A stretch of 64,000 nt of DNA from Larus michahellis (lineage: Eukaryota; Chordata; Aves; Charadriiformes; Laridae). Position 1 is the first letter of the stretch, and each line of letters opens with the position of its first letter. This document shows positions 43,801 to 55,565 of the stretch, piece after piece. The position numbers and the translations under genes are program-made. The notes under the pieces are model-generated. The model saw only the letters and a list, made by a program, of their open reading frames with translations. It was not told the DNA's origin and searched no databases. The stretch is taken from contig NC_133911.1 in the NCBI RefSeq assembly GCF_964199755.1, forward strand, positions 1,577,001 through 1,641,000, written 5' to 3'.

Positions 43801-45575
43801 GGCCAAGTTAGCATGGTGGGCTCAATGAAGGTGGTGGAGATCACGAGCATGGCGGGGTTGATGAAGGTGGTGGAAACAAGGTGCTGGAGATGAGCATGGT
43901 GCAGATGAAGGCAGTGGGGACAGTAAGTGTGGCGGGGATGGATGAGCACGGCAGCGATGGATGAGTGTGGCAGGAATGAAGAAGGTGGTGGGGACAATGA
44001 GCATGGTGGAGATGGATGAGCATGGTGCGGACAATAAAGGTACTGGAGATGATGAGTGTGGTGGGGATGATGAAGGCAGTGGGTACAGATTGGCGTGGGG
44101 GGGACAGATGAGCATGGTGGGGATGATGAAGGCAGTGGGGATGATGAGCATGGTGGGGTAAATGAAGGTGGTGGAGATGAGAAGCGTGGTGGGGATGATG
44201 AGCGTGGTGGGGATGATGAGCACAGCATGAGAGATGCTGAGTGGACGCCCCACCACCCCCTAAGGGAAGACAGGGCTGAAGGTGTCCGGCCCCCCCAGCC
44301 TCCTGGGGCCCTCCCCAGCCCCGCAGGGACGCCGTGCCCTCACCTGGTGTGCTGCTGGAGGTGGGACAGCTGGCGGAAGGACTTCTCGCAGTAGGAGCAG
44401 TGGTAGGGTTTGACGCCCAGGTGGATGCGCAGGTGCTGGGCCAGGTAGGAGGCGTTGGCGAAGGATTTGGAGCAATGGGGGCACTTGTGGGGCTTGGCCT
44501 CTGTGTGCGACTTGGAGTGGATCTGCATCTCCGACTTGGTGAAGAACGTCAAGGGGCAGACCTTACACCTGGAGAGGGGGGGGGAGAACCCCGCAGGAAC
44601 CAGGCTGGGGCAGGGGGGGGCACCCCGCCATCACCCCGGCTCCCCGAGCGGGTGGGTGGGTGCCTACCTGTACGTCTTCCCCTCTTTGGCGGTCTCCCCC
44701 GAGGCCAGGATGGGATAGGGCACCACCAGGACCGGCGGTCCCGAGGGATTTTCCGCCTTGATCTTCTTCCGGCCTCGTTCCGCCTTGGGTGCCCCCAGCA
44801 AGCCGTGGCCCTGGATTGTCTTTATGGAGTCGAGGAGAGGGGGGCTGGTGATTCCTGAGATTAGGGTGGGTGAGGAGGCGATGAGGCGGCTCTGGCTGGT
44901 GGAGGTGGGAGTCGATGGGGTGGTGGTCCCCGTCCCCGTGCTGGATTCGGAGGTGCTGACCGCCGGCGCGCGGGAAGCCAGCCCCAACCCTGGCGGGCAA
45001 AGAGAGGGGGGCGCATTAATTTTGAGGGGGGGGGTCCACCCTCCCCTCTTCTCTCACAGCAGGGTCCTAAACCAGGAGAAGCCCTCCCCAGAATGTCCGC
45101 GGTGTTACCAGGAGCCAATAACCCCCCCCTGGTGGTACCTGTGACGGTGCTGGTGGCCGGTCGGGCGTGCAGGGCCACATCGGGCTGGGGGACGGCTTGA
45201 GGGTGGAGACCCGGGACCTGCTGCAGTTTGGGGAGGGACATGATGGACTGGCTGCTTTCGGCGGGGGAAGGGGGCACCAGGAGGGGCTGCTGGGAGGCCA
45301 CGGAGGTGGGGGGCAAGTGCGGGGGGCGGATCTTCTCCGCCATCAACTGCTCCTTGATTTTGTTGATCAGGACCAGGTTGTCCAGCTGGTGGGGGGGAAG
45401 GCAGAGAGGTGGGTCAGGGTGGAGGAACTGGGACCCCCAGCCTCCCCCCTCTCATCCGTCTGTCCTCCCTCCTCCCCAAAATCCCACTGTACCTGTGGGG
45501 GGGGGGTCCTACCTGGCTGGGCATGGTGGGGGGGGGCGGCCAGAAGTAGGGGTTGTTGAAGCGAGGCTCCGCCAT
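40687..45575 (-). CDS. ZNF362: C2H2 zinc-finger protein ZNF362, complete, 7 coding exons
   Basis: Nuclear sequence-specific transcription factor, paralogue of ZNF384 and related to fly rotund/squeeze. Exons in transcript order: 45575-45513, 45385-45139, 44989-44668, 44568-44344, 41221-41143, 41041-40883, 40803-40687. All GT/AG; 1212 nt, 403 residues (human about 420). The N-terminus starts MAEPRFNNPYFWPPPP and is followed by LDNLVLINKIKEQLMAEK. A Ser/Thr-rich middle and a basic GRKKIKAE stretch lead to six fingers at about 212-232, 240-260, 268-288, 296-318, 326-346 and 356-376. Finger 4 has a longer CX4C spacing. The tail SPGIPVRISLI ends at TAA (40687-40689 on the plus strand). ZNF384 is the only close alternative; the neighbours favour ZNF362. 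Confidence 0.95.
40883..41041 (-). CDS. ZNF362: ZNF362 coding exon 6 (fingers 4-6)
   Basis: Residues 313-365. Finishes finger 4 (SHQRQH), carries finger 5 and starts finger 6 (CSMCGRAYTS). Confidence 0.95.
41143..41221 (-). CDS. ZNF362: ZNF362 coding exon 5 (finger 4, first part)
   Basis: Residues 286-312, IHTGDRPYKCPHPGCEKAF, then TQLSNLQ. 79 nt. Confidence 0.95.
41440..44225. repeat. 2.8-kb GATGAAGGTGGTGGAG minisatellite in a ZNF362 intron
   Basis: Units of about 30-36 bp built from GATGAAGGTGGTGGAGA, ATGAGYRTGGTGGGG and AATGAAAGTGGYGGAGACC, arranged in longer blocks of roughly 270 bp. Most periods are multiples of three, so long acidic Gly/Asp/Glu frames stay open. It is interrupted once by a CR1-like fragment. 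Confidence 0.95.
43645..43717 (+). mobile_element. CR1-like LINE 3' end fragment
   Basis: GATTAGACTACGTTTGGACT, then CGATGATCTTAAATGTC, TTTTCCAACCTCAATGATTC and TGTAATTCTACGATT: the typical avian CR1 3' tail ending in ATTCTATG-like units. 5'-truncated to about 73 bp, oriented plus, antisense to ZNF362. The array resumes directly after it. Confidence 0.75.
44344..44568 (-). CDS. ZNF362: ZNF362 coding exon 4 (fingers 1-3)
   Basis: Residues 211-286. Three C2H2 fingers with CX2C and HX3H spacing; finger 3 is finished by the next exon through a split Arg codon. Confidence 0.96.
44668..44989 (-). CDS. ZNF362: ZNF362 coding exon 3
   Basis: Residues 104-211. Ser/Thr-rich region, then LIASSPTLISGITSPPLLD, the basic GRKKIKAE stretch and GETAKEGKTY. 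Confidence 0.95.
45139..45385 (-). CDS. ZNF362: ZNF362 coding exon 2
   Basis: Residues 22-104, LDNLVLINKIKEQL through HARPATSTVT. Ends in phase 1. Confidence 0.94.
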
Positions 45576-45576
45576 C
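45513..45576 (-). CDS. ZNF362: ZNF362 first coding exon
   Basis: Acceptor CACAG, then G, then ATG (45575-45573). 21 codons ending TMPSQ, phase 0 donor. Confidence 0.93.
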
Positions 45577-48500
45577 CTGTGGGGAGAGAGGGGGACGGGT
45601 TACGGGGTGACATCGACCACCGCACGGAACCCCCGTCCCATCTCGAACCCCACCGACACCAACCCCCCCCCAGAACGCAACACCCAGGCTCTGAAAGAGG
45701 GCAGGGAGCAGGCAGGGAGCAGGCAGGGAGCAGGCAGGGCCAGGGAACCTCCCGAGCATCTTCGCAGATGGAAATTCCTGCAGGATCAGGGTAATGCCGA
45801 GCACCCGCCAGGCACCTCGAAGACCCCGAAACGCCAGCAAGAGCCCAAGGACGCAATTTGACAAGGAGAAAGGGGGGTAAATTTTGGGGACACCCCTCCA
45901 CCAAATCTCCCAAGGCCCCGAGGTATCTGCGCCGCTCCTCCGGCATCTCCGGGAAGGATTTACAGAGGTGGACGGGATGGTGCTGCAGGGAGGGTGAGCG
46001 CGACGGCGGCACATCAAACCCAAAGCCAACCCCGGCTGAATTCCCCCCGCCAAAAAAAAGCCACCCCCAATGCCAAGTGAAGCAACCTGCGATGCCTGGG
46101 GCGGCTCGACAGGAAAACCCGGCTGCAGCGGGGCCAGATTTACGGAGATGCTTAAACACGTTGGGAAAATTAATTCGAAATCTATCTTCGGGTAATAGAA
46201 AACATCTGAAAGGGGGACAGGGCGAAAACGACACCGGCGTAATGGCCCAGCGTAAATGGGCATCACCGTGCCGGCAAACCTCGTTACGGGGGTGTTTAAG
46301 GGTAAAGTATAAGGGACCCTGGTGGAATGTATAGGAGAGGTCCCCGAGGAGCTCTGCCTGTAATATAAACCAGGCCGCGTCCGGGATCCCGGGAGAAACT
46401 AGATCGGCGCTTCTGGCAAAGCGCGTCCCTGAAAGCCTGCGGGGCGGTGGGATTCGGGGGCGAGGTGCCCAGGGCAGAGCACCAGCAGCTGGGGAAACCG
46501 AGGCACCGAAAGCCCTAGGTCACGGCTGCGGGAATTCAGACAGGGTTCTGCATACGCTGGACGGGCAGCCTCCCGCGAACGGCACCGGTGCTGTCCGGGA
46601 GCATCCCTGCTCCCACAAAAAAAGCACCCTGGGGGTGGGACGGGGTGATGAGCCTTCCTCCTCCTCCTCCTCGCACTCACTCGCTGCCTCTCGGTTTAAA
46701 TCAGACCCTGAGTTCTCCAGAGGCGGGTGGGCAGCACCCAGCAAAAGGGGGACCTGCTCCTGGTCCCACCATGGACTTCACACCCACACAGCCAGCCCAG
46801 CCTGAAAAAGAGCCACGGGCTGGGCCACTCCAGGCTTGTTTTGGGGGGAAACTGAGGCAGGGAGGAGGGGACCGCCTGACCCTCACAATACGGAGCAGCA
46901 CGGCGCAGGACAAGGCATGTTTTGGGGTGACTCAGACCTACGCGCCGGCGCCTGTAGGCAGCACCAAGGAACGGGAGCCATTTCATGTGGCAGACCCCAA
47001 TGCCACGGCCAGGCCGGGAGACCACCCAGACACCGAGCATCCCGACCAGCTTTGGAAATTCCCCTTCCCTGCCTCGAACCGCTCCCTTGTCACCTCCCAG
47101 CTGCCCATGCACCGAATTTAGGCTTTTTCAAGTGAAAGCAGACCCGGATCCTCGCAATATCCCCAGGCACAATTACTTCTCTCCCGTTTTCTCTCCGTCT
47201 GCTGTATTTACCCCCCTCTCCAGCGCAGGCAGGCGAAAGGCAGAGCCGGGAGTCCCGCTCTGTGCCACGCCTGTGTGCACAGAAAGGGTAATTGCTGGGG
47301 CTATTAAATGCGCTTTCCCATATGCGTACACGCCCGCCACGGGCTATTTTATATAGATTATATATGTACCCGCACGCCGCCCACAGTGTGCATTTACCCA
47401 CCGGCTACGTATATATATATTTATATATATACATATAAGATTGCTCAGGATGATGAGCATGGGATGGGACTCCGGGACTGGGGGATGATGGCATGAGGGG
47501 CTGGTGCACCAGGAGATGGGGCCAAAAGAGGAGGTGGTGTCAGGGAAAAGCCCCTGTGATAGAGACAGGCAGGAAAGCAGGCAGCGAGCAGGCAGAGGAG
47601 TGAAGGCAGGAGGGCTCCGGGTCCTCCCCGCCGCGGCCAAGCACCCCAGCACGGACCCCGCCGCCCCGGCTCGGCTGGCGGCAGCCCCGCGGCGTGGGAA
47701 AACAGGAAATCAGAGCTATGATTAGAAAAGGGTTTTTTGGAGCTGCTCCCCCATCACAGCAGGTGCCCTGCGACCTCCGTCCTCCCCATCTGTCTGGCCA
47801 TCCATCTGTCCATCCTTCTCCCTGTCCCGACAACGTGCCGGGCTCGGCCAGAGCCGTCGGTGGCACCAAGAAGGATCGAAACCACCAGCGCGGTTCCCAA
47901 ATCATCACCAGAACACGGCACAAACCACTACAAAGAGTCCCAGGACTCCTCGTGCAAAGCTGCAGGGGGGTTGGCAAAGGCACGAAGGGAATTTTGGGGA
48001 GGAAAGCGCAAATATCGTGTGTATCTTCCCCTCCCCGGCCTCCACCTGAGGAGGTCTTATTAAATAAATTATTTGCAAAACCACCGCACTCAGAACTTGA
48101 CGGACCTGCCCGGAATAACGAGGAAAGAAATGGTCGGCGTGCCAAAAAAAATCCCTGTTCCTGTCCCAATTTAATGTTATAAATCGTGCGGTATTTCATC
48201 GGGAGTGGAGGGAGCAGCTTCCCCCTCTCCCAGAGCTGGGATGGCTGGGGGAGGGAGCGGGAGGGGATATAAAGCAGATGGAAAAAAAAAATATATATAA
48301 AAACTCCCTTTTTCTATATTCTCAGCTAACTATGAAAAATGGAAGCTGACACACAGCAAAAAAAAAAAAAAAAAAAAGAAAAGAAGAAAATCCATTAAAA
48401 TGGAAATTATGAAGGGTGGGAAATGCTGCAGCGCGTCTCCCCCCAGCTCTGCGGAACCCAGCTGTGCGGGGCAGGGGGGCCAGGGGGCCATCTTAGGGCT

Positions 48501-49027
48501 CTCTGCGCTCCCCAGTTTTTGGCTGGGCAGAAGGAAACCCCCCCAGGTAACAGCCCTCCAAACCATGGGGCGGGGGAGCCCCCAGATGCCGGGGGGGCAC
48601 ATCCCCCATGGGCACTGGATTTGGCCCACTCTTACTGAGGGGACACCGAAGGTTGTCCCGGGGGACAAGGGTGGGTGCAAAAAGCATCGTGGTTGCCCGA
48701 GCGGGCACAGCCGGAGGAGAGGGATGTCGGAAGAGCACGCAGGAAGATGTGCGGAGCCCCAAAAACAGGGGCTGAACCTCGAATTCCCGCAGAACGGCAC
48801 AGTACCCAGCATCGCCGCTCAACCGGGCAAAGGGGGGAACCGGCAGCATCTCAGGCGACCCTAAAGACACAAAAATCATCGCCTCCGCACCCACGGGGAA
48901 GGAGGAGAGCGTGAGAAGCCGGCAAGCCGGGGCGAGGGGGGATGCCGAGGGGGAAAGGGGTGCGGCGGCGGCAGCGAGGGGTCGGCGCTGGCGAGATATG
49001 GTCGGACGCCGGTGTTTTGGTACTCAC
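45577..49027 (-). other. ZNF362: ZNF362 upstream leader/intron region, first part
   Basis: No coding exon recognised. Contains short A- and TA-runs (TA near 47409-47438, an A-run near 48358-48377). I infer intron because the first coding exon begins with a good acceptor. Confidence 0.5.
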
Positions 49028-49061
49028 AGGCTGGCCTCAGAAGCCAGGTGGCCGCAGCTGC
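49028..49061 (-). other. ZNF362: Candidate ZNF362 5'-UTR exon
   Basis: On the minus strand a CCCCAG acceptor and a strong GTGAGTA donor enclose 34 nt. There is no ATG in it. Splice-site quality is the only evidence. Confidence 0.25.
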
Positions 49062-51548
49062 CTGGGGAGACGTGTCGATGAGGCTCCAGATTGATGGGAG
49101 GTAGATGATGGCACGGGTGGGCACGAGCTCACTAGAGCCTTCCAACTTCCTACCCAACTGCCGCTAAGTCAAGCTACAGTTCTCTAGGGAACGCCTCTAC
49201 CTTGGCAGCCCTCTCTGTCTCGCCTTCGCTGAAATAAAAAGAAACAAGAGATTTCTTTTCACGGCACCGCCGAGAGAAAGGGGGCAGCTCCCGGGTACCG
49301 GCAACCCTGAGGACGGCAAGCGATCACCGACCCGGTAAAGCCGGCAAACGGGGGGAGGCGAGGGGAGGGATTTGGGGTGATTTGGAGGGATTTGGCGGCA
49401 GTCGGAGTGTCTAAACGTGCCCTCGACCGAGCAAGAAGCTGAGCCCTTGGTGTCCCCAACCGCAACGTCCTGTCCCCGAGGGTCCCGGCGAGAGCACTGG
49501 GGCAGAGATTCCCCCCCCCATGCCAAGCGGCGAGCGCAGGAAAGCTGACGGCGGCCCAAGATGGCACGACAGGTGAGAGCCAAGCGGGCTGAGGTCCCCT
49601 GCGTGTGCCCCCCCAAATCTCAGCACGCCCTCGCCACCATGGGACGGACTGGGCACGGTGATGCTGGCGTAGCCACATCCCCGCTACCTCCTGTGGCTGG
49701 GTGAGGGCAGAACCCAGCTCTGCCCTACACCGTGCCTCAGTTTCCCCCAAAACCACAAGGCCACAGCCCCTCTCTCCCCGTGAAGACAGGCTTCCCCCCG
49801 CATGCAAGCAGGGTCTGCCCGGAACAGGAGGATTTTCCGAGAGAAAGCGAGTGCCCCTCCGCAAAAACCCCATCCTAGAGCCACTGGGGTGGGAAGCGGC
49901 ACCCAGAACCATCCCGCTTCCATTCACAGGGAATCCGCATCCCTCCCCGCCTGGATTGTCCTCATCCAGGAGGGATTTACCCCAAAGCAGAGGTGGCAGA
50001 AGGCAGGCGAGGCCAGGGAAGCAGAAACGACGGGCGAGACCCGAAATCCCCATCGCTCGGGGAGGGGGGGCAGACCGCGCACCAGAAGAATTCACCCAAG
50101 ATGGAACCAATTAAACCCCACGTTTCCGCCCCCCCGAAGGGCTGTTAACTGGTGTTTCTCCTTCAGATTTTCAGTAAAACCGACCCAAAATGAGCCCTGG
50201 CGTAAACCCCATCCTGGTACGGGGGTCCCTGGGTGGGAAAGGGGGTGCGCGGGCGCAGGGATGAGGAGCCAAGCACTGATGTGAAGCAAAAGGGGAGGCA
50301 AAGCCACGCTGGGGACCACAGCAGGGTGTCCCCCCCTGGGGATGAAGGAGGGGAGAACCAGGGAGGCAACGCTCCCAAAAGATGGGGGCCGAGGCAGCGC
50401 AACCCTAAATCCTCGGGGTCGAAATGCCATCCATCTGTCCCATCACCGATGGGACACACCGAAGGGGACACTGGGACAGCCCGCAGGGAAACCCGGCACC
50501 CATGGGGTGACGCTCACGCCAAACACGGGGCCCGTGTCCTCCCCCCCAAAACACACCATCCCCCAGAGCAGAGGGAGTTACCTACTCCCCCAGACCCCCA
50601 AATACACTCGCCCCCCCTAAAAGAGACCAGACGGGCACCCCGCAAGGCAAAGCCGGCACCCACAAGCCAGCCAGCTCAGGGGGCAGCTGGCCCCCCCAGG
50701 GCAGCAAGGGGGGAGTCTGGAGAGCACCCATGGGTGACGCTGACGGGACCACCGCAGCAGGTGGGGAAACCGAGGCACGGGCAGCTTAGCAGGGGTTCCC
50801 CCCGAGGAGGTAGTGAGCGTGCACCAATTCCAACATGCACTTGTCGTGACATCGCACCCGCCGACCGAAAAGCCACATTTTTTTAAGGGAAAAACAGTAA
50901 TGGGGAGGGTGGGAGGAGGATGTCGAGGGAGAAAAAGATTATTTTACGCATATAAATACACGTATCTTAAAAACAGAAATTTCAAGCGGTCACACTTACG
51001 CCGTGAGTGGGGTCCCCTCCGCCACCAGATCCGGTCCCCTCCCCACAGCAGGGGGTGGGCAGGTGGCCCCCCACAACCCCCAAAACCCCCCAGGAAGGGC
51101 GAAAATCCACCCTCACTTATATATAAATATATATATGCACATGATAATACATGTATTATTATATGTGTATATATATTCTTTTTATAGGCATATATATCAT
51201 TACATGCATACACACCATTAAGCGCATATACGTTATTTTACAATGTAAATATATATATATAGGGTTGGTTTTTTCCTCCAGTCCCCTCAATAAAGCTGGC
51301 ATGCCCACCTCTGCGAGTACTGGCGTTGCTTCCCCTTATCCGCGTCCATCTCCAGCTCTAGCTGAGACCGGGTGCTGCACGCGGGGCGTTTTTCTACGGG
51401 GGGACAAGGAGGACAACTTCACACACCCCGAACCCACCGCCAGCCCCCGGCGCGCGAGATCCCAGAGCGGAGGAACAAAAGCGAAGCGGCTCCGACCTAC
51501 CCGACCCGTGGGAACGTGGGGTTTTTCCTGAAAATAGAGAGAACAAAA

Positions 51549-51580
<32 letters not shown>

Positions 51581-53020
51581 AAAAAAAGCAATGGTTTTTT
51601 TTTTTAAGCCCGGTTTACCCCCAAACTGCCGGCGAAGCCGAGGGATAGGGAGCTGCTGGCTGGAAAATCGGGGTTGAAATCCATCCCCTCGCCCCGGACC
51701 CTCCGCCTCTCGGCAAATTGCACGCCGGGAGGGACCGAAAACTTTTTTACCTCTCCGCTAAAATATCACTTTATAATCTCAAAAGGCCTTGGGCTCAAAG
51801 CCGCTATCGCCCGCTCCATCCTCCCCGGATTAAAAAACCCGGCTGATGTCCGAAGGACAGCGGGGCCAGGGAAAAAAAAAGCAACCAAGGAGCATCCTCC
51901 GACCTTGCAGGGTATTTGCTGGAGAAAAAGAAATAAAATCAGCAAATTAATCATTCCTGGGTTAAAACGCATCTTCGTCCGGCTTCGCCGCGGCCACGCC
52001 GGCTCTAAGCTCCCCCCCGGGCCCCCGACGTGGCCGGGAGATTATGGATGTATAAATAGTATATGGCTAAATATACGTCCAGGCAGACAGACAGACCTCT
52101 CTAAGCACCGCCACGGAAATTTGGGTCCCTCGCTAAGGCTGCCGCATTCCTGCCAAAGCGCGATGCAAAAATATTCCCCCGTTAGACCTTCCAGCCAGCG
52201 AGACCACTTTCTAGACAAAACCGGTTAATGCGGAAAGAGAGGAAAGGAAGAAAAAAAAAAAAGGGGGGGGGGGGAAGGAATAAAAATGATAATAATAACC
52301 GCCCCCCCGCGCTTCTTCCGCCACCCCCTGTGTAAGAAAAAAAGCCATGAATAAATAAACAAGCAAACAGTCGTTCCCCCCCTCCCCGCCCCAACATGCA
52401 ACATCCACAAAAATAGGTACGTTCAGCTGCAATTAACTTTTCCATTAGACCATCCAGAGGGAGAGAAAAAGGGAAAATCCAGGAAAATGGGTATTTTCCT
52501 GGATGTCCCCCCGCCTTTTCCCCCCCTTTTCGCCCCCCCTCTTTCCTTCTTCTTCCTCCCCGGTGAAGGCGAGTGGGGTGGGGGGTGGGTAAAAATAAAA
52601 TAATATATAATAAAAAGAGGTGGAAAAAGGCGAAGTTTGGCGTTAAGTGAAGTTGAAATCCTCGACCTGGGAGGGGAGATGGGGGGGATGGCCTTTTTTT
52701 TTTTTTTTTTTTTTTTTTTCAGACAAAAAGGCCGGGGGATGGGGATGGAGGGGGGGGTTTGGGGAGGGGGGGGGTTGGCCCGGCCGGGAGCTTTCCCCCC
52801 CCCTTCATCCGCCGCCTCTCCCACATTCTCAGACGGTTTTATTAAAATTCGCAGACAAAAGGAAAACAAAAATGGCAGCCCCGGCTTATTTTTAAAAGGC
52901 TAGGACGGGGACGCCATATTCTGCAGATCTGCGAGGAGGGGAAGGAGGAGGGAGGGGGGGGGGGAGAGGAAAAAAATGTAAAAAAAAATATAATAAAAAA
53001 TAAAATTAAATTTAAAAAAA
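49062..53020. other. Upstream intron/intergenic sequence of ZNF362
   Basis: No exon recognised. Holds a TA-rich stretch near 51117-51265, an A-run region near 51545-51590, an A/G run near 52245-52275 and a T28 run near 52693-52720. Confidence 0.45.
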
Positions 53021-53029
53021 AACCCAAAA

Positions 53030-53520
53030 CGCAGCGCGGGGGGCGGGGGGGGGGGTGGGTGGGGGTTGTGGGGCCGCGCCCCCCCCGCCCCGCTCGTACC
53101 CGGGGTGAGGGGGGGGTAAGGGGCGGGGGGGGGTTGAGGTGTTTTGGAGGGATGGATGTGGGGGGGAAAGGAGGAGGAGGGGGGGGGAAAGGAAGGGAAG
53201 AGGAGAAAAAAAAAAAAAGAGGGGGGGGAAGGAAAAAAAAAAAAGACACTTCCTATACCAACAGCCATGCTGCCCCCGCCGCGTCCCGCCGGCTCCGCCG
53301 CACGGAGGAAGATGGGCGCCCCGCGCCGCCCGCCCGCCCCCGCGCCCGCCCCCGCCGCCCGCCCAGCCCCGGGACGCGGCGGGCCCGGCCCGGCGCCGCC
53401 TTCACCCCCCCAACCCACCCCCCCCTCCCCGCGCCCCGGTACCCGGTAAGGGGGGGACGGGGCAACCCGCCGGGTCCCACCGGGCTGCGAGGCCGCGGGC
53501 TCCGCTCGGACCCCCCCCCG
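53030..53520 (-). promoter_or_regulatory. ZNF362: Putative ZNF362 promoter CpG island
   Basis: The strongest CpG cluster upstream of ZNF362. A CACTTCCT at 53247-53254 reads AGGAAGTG, an ETS-type site, on the minus strand. Start site and first exon were not resolved. Orientation is inferred from the nearest gene. Confidence 0.5.
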
Positions 53521-54790
53521 GGTCCCCTCAGGCCCCCCCGGGTCTCCTCAGAGCTCCCGGGCTCCCTCAGCCCCCCCCAGGTCCCCTCAGGCCCCTGGAT
53601 CTCTTCACCGGTCCCGGTTCTATTCACTCAGCTCCCCCGGATCCCCCCAGATCTCCTCAGCCCCCCAAATCTCGTCCCCCCCCAGGTCCCCTCAGCCCCC
53701 CCAAATCTCCTCAGACCCCCCGGGCTCCCTCAGCCCCCCTGGATCCCCTCAGCCACCCCGGTTCTCCTCAGCTCCCTCGGTCTCCTCAGCCCGCCCCAAT
53801 CTCCTCAGATCCCCCCAGCCTCCTCAGACCCCCCAGGTCCCCTGAGACCCCCCAGATCTCTTCAGCCCCCCAAATCTCATCGGCCCCCCCCAGCTCCCCT
53901 CAGCTCCACAAAATCTCCTCAGACCCCCCCGCGGGCTCCCTCAGCCCCCCTGGATCCCCTCAGCCCCCCTGGATCCCCTCAGCCACCCTGGTTCTCCTCA
54001 GCTCCCTCAGTCTCCTCAGATGCCCCAAATCTCCTCAGACCTTCCCAGTCTCCTCAAACCCCCCCCCCCGGACTCCTCAGACCCCCCCAAATCTCCTTAG
54101 TACCCCCAGGTCCCCTCAGCCCCCCCAAATCTCCTCAGACCCCCCAGGCTCCCTCAGGCCCCCCAGGTCCCCTCAGCCATCTCAGTTTTGCTCAGCTCAC
54201 GCAGTCTCCTCAGTCCCCCCCAGATCTCCTCAGTACCCCGGTTCCTCTCAGCCCCCCCAGGTCCCCTCAATCCCCCTGGATCCCCTCAGTCTCCTCAGCC
54301 CCCCCAAAGCTGCTCAGTCCAGCTGGATCCCCTCAGCTCCCCCAGTTCTCCCCAGCCTCCCCCAGGTCCCCCCAGTCTCCCCAGGTCCCCCCAGTTCTCC
54401 TCAGCCCCCCCGGATCCCCTCAGCCTCCTGGTTCTCCTCAGCCCACCCCCAAATCTCTTCAGCCCCCCCGGATCCCCTCAGCCCCTCTGGTTCTTTTCAG
54501 CCCCCCCCCAATTCTCCTTACCCCCCTGGTTCCCCTCAGCCCCACTCTCTTGCCTCTGCAACCCCATAACCCCCTTCAGGGTGCCACCCCCCACCTTTGG
54601 GGGTCTCTGCAGCCCCCCCCTACCCCGTCCTCCCTCAGCCCCCTGAGGGTCCCCCCCCCATTTCCCTGGGGGCTCCCCAGCCCCTCTCAGGGTCTCGCCC
54701 CCATCTCGGGGTCTCTCCATCCCCTCTGTGGGTCTCTGCGGCCCCCCAGGGTTTGGCAGCCCCTTGAGCCTCCCCATTTGCTTTCTCCTC
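53521..54790. repeat. 19-bp C-rich minisatellite
   Basis: About 65 units of 18-19 bp: CTCAGCCCCCCTGGATCCC with CCCAAATCTC, CCCGGTTCTC and CCCAGGTCCC variants. The minus strand is G-run-rich. A frame of over 600 residues on the plus strand is repeat-derived. Confidence 0.95.
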
Positions 54791-55190
54791 TCCTCGTGCC
54801 CTTCAGGGACCATCCTTTTATTTTTAAAATTAAAATTTATTTCTCTGTTTTTTCAGCATTTTATCCATGTGTCCCCCATCTCAGCCTCTCACCCCAAACC
54901 AGCAAATACAGCCCATAGGGGAAGGAAAAAGGGCGGCAAAACCCACGCGGTTCCCTTTCTTCTTCCCCAAGGTCCAGGGGATGACAATGCCTCTGAGTTT
55001 CCAAATTAAAAATAATTTAAAAAACAAACAAACAAACAAACAAAACTGGGGATTTTTTTCATGCTTTCCCAAAACGCTGTGTCACGCAGGGCGATGGAAG
55101 GATGAGGGATGCCCTGAATGGGTGGAACCATAGTTAGCAAACCCAAACGATGCCTCCAAGAGAGAGGTGGGGAGCAGGGAAGGACCAGGG
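54791..55190. other. Unique sequence with (AAAC)n
   Basis: Non-repetitive apart from an AAAC run near 55019-55045. No gene recognised. Confidence 0.5.
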
Positions 55191-55565
55191 ATGGGATGGG
55201 ATGGGATGGGATGGGATGAGCTTCCAAGGGGTCTCCACCAAAGCGTGGGCGTCCAACTGCAACTGCCCTGGACTTCTGATGGTTTGGGATGAGCTTCCAG
55301 GAGGCCTCCACTGAGGTGCGAGCATCCATCTCCAACTGTCCTAGGAGTCTCGTGGTTTGGGATGAGCTTCCAAGAGGTCCCCACCAAGGTGCGGGCATTC
55401 ATCTGCAACTGCCCTGGGCATCTCGTGGTTTGGGAAGAGGTTTCAAGAGGTCTCTACCAAGGTGTGGGCATCCATCTGTAACTGTCCTAGGAGTCTCATG
55501 GCTTGGGATGAGCTTCCAAGAAGTCTACGCCGAGGTGTGGGCATTCATCTGCAGCTGCCCTGGGT
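55191..55565. repeat. GGGAT run and about 72-bp tandem repeat
   Basis: Starts with five GGGAT units, then about five copies of a 71-76 bp unit marked by GGGATGAGCTTCCARGAGG and CATCTGCAACTGCCCTGG. Confidence 0.9.

Noticed and set aside
53059-54918. 619-residue plus-strand frame, proline-rich
   Set aside because: Made by the 19-bp C-rich array and a GC-rich promoter; no domain or conserved segment.
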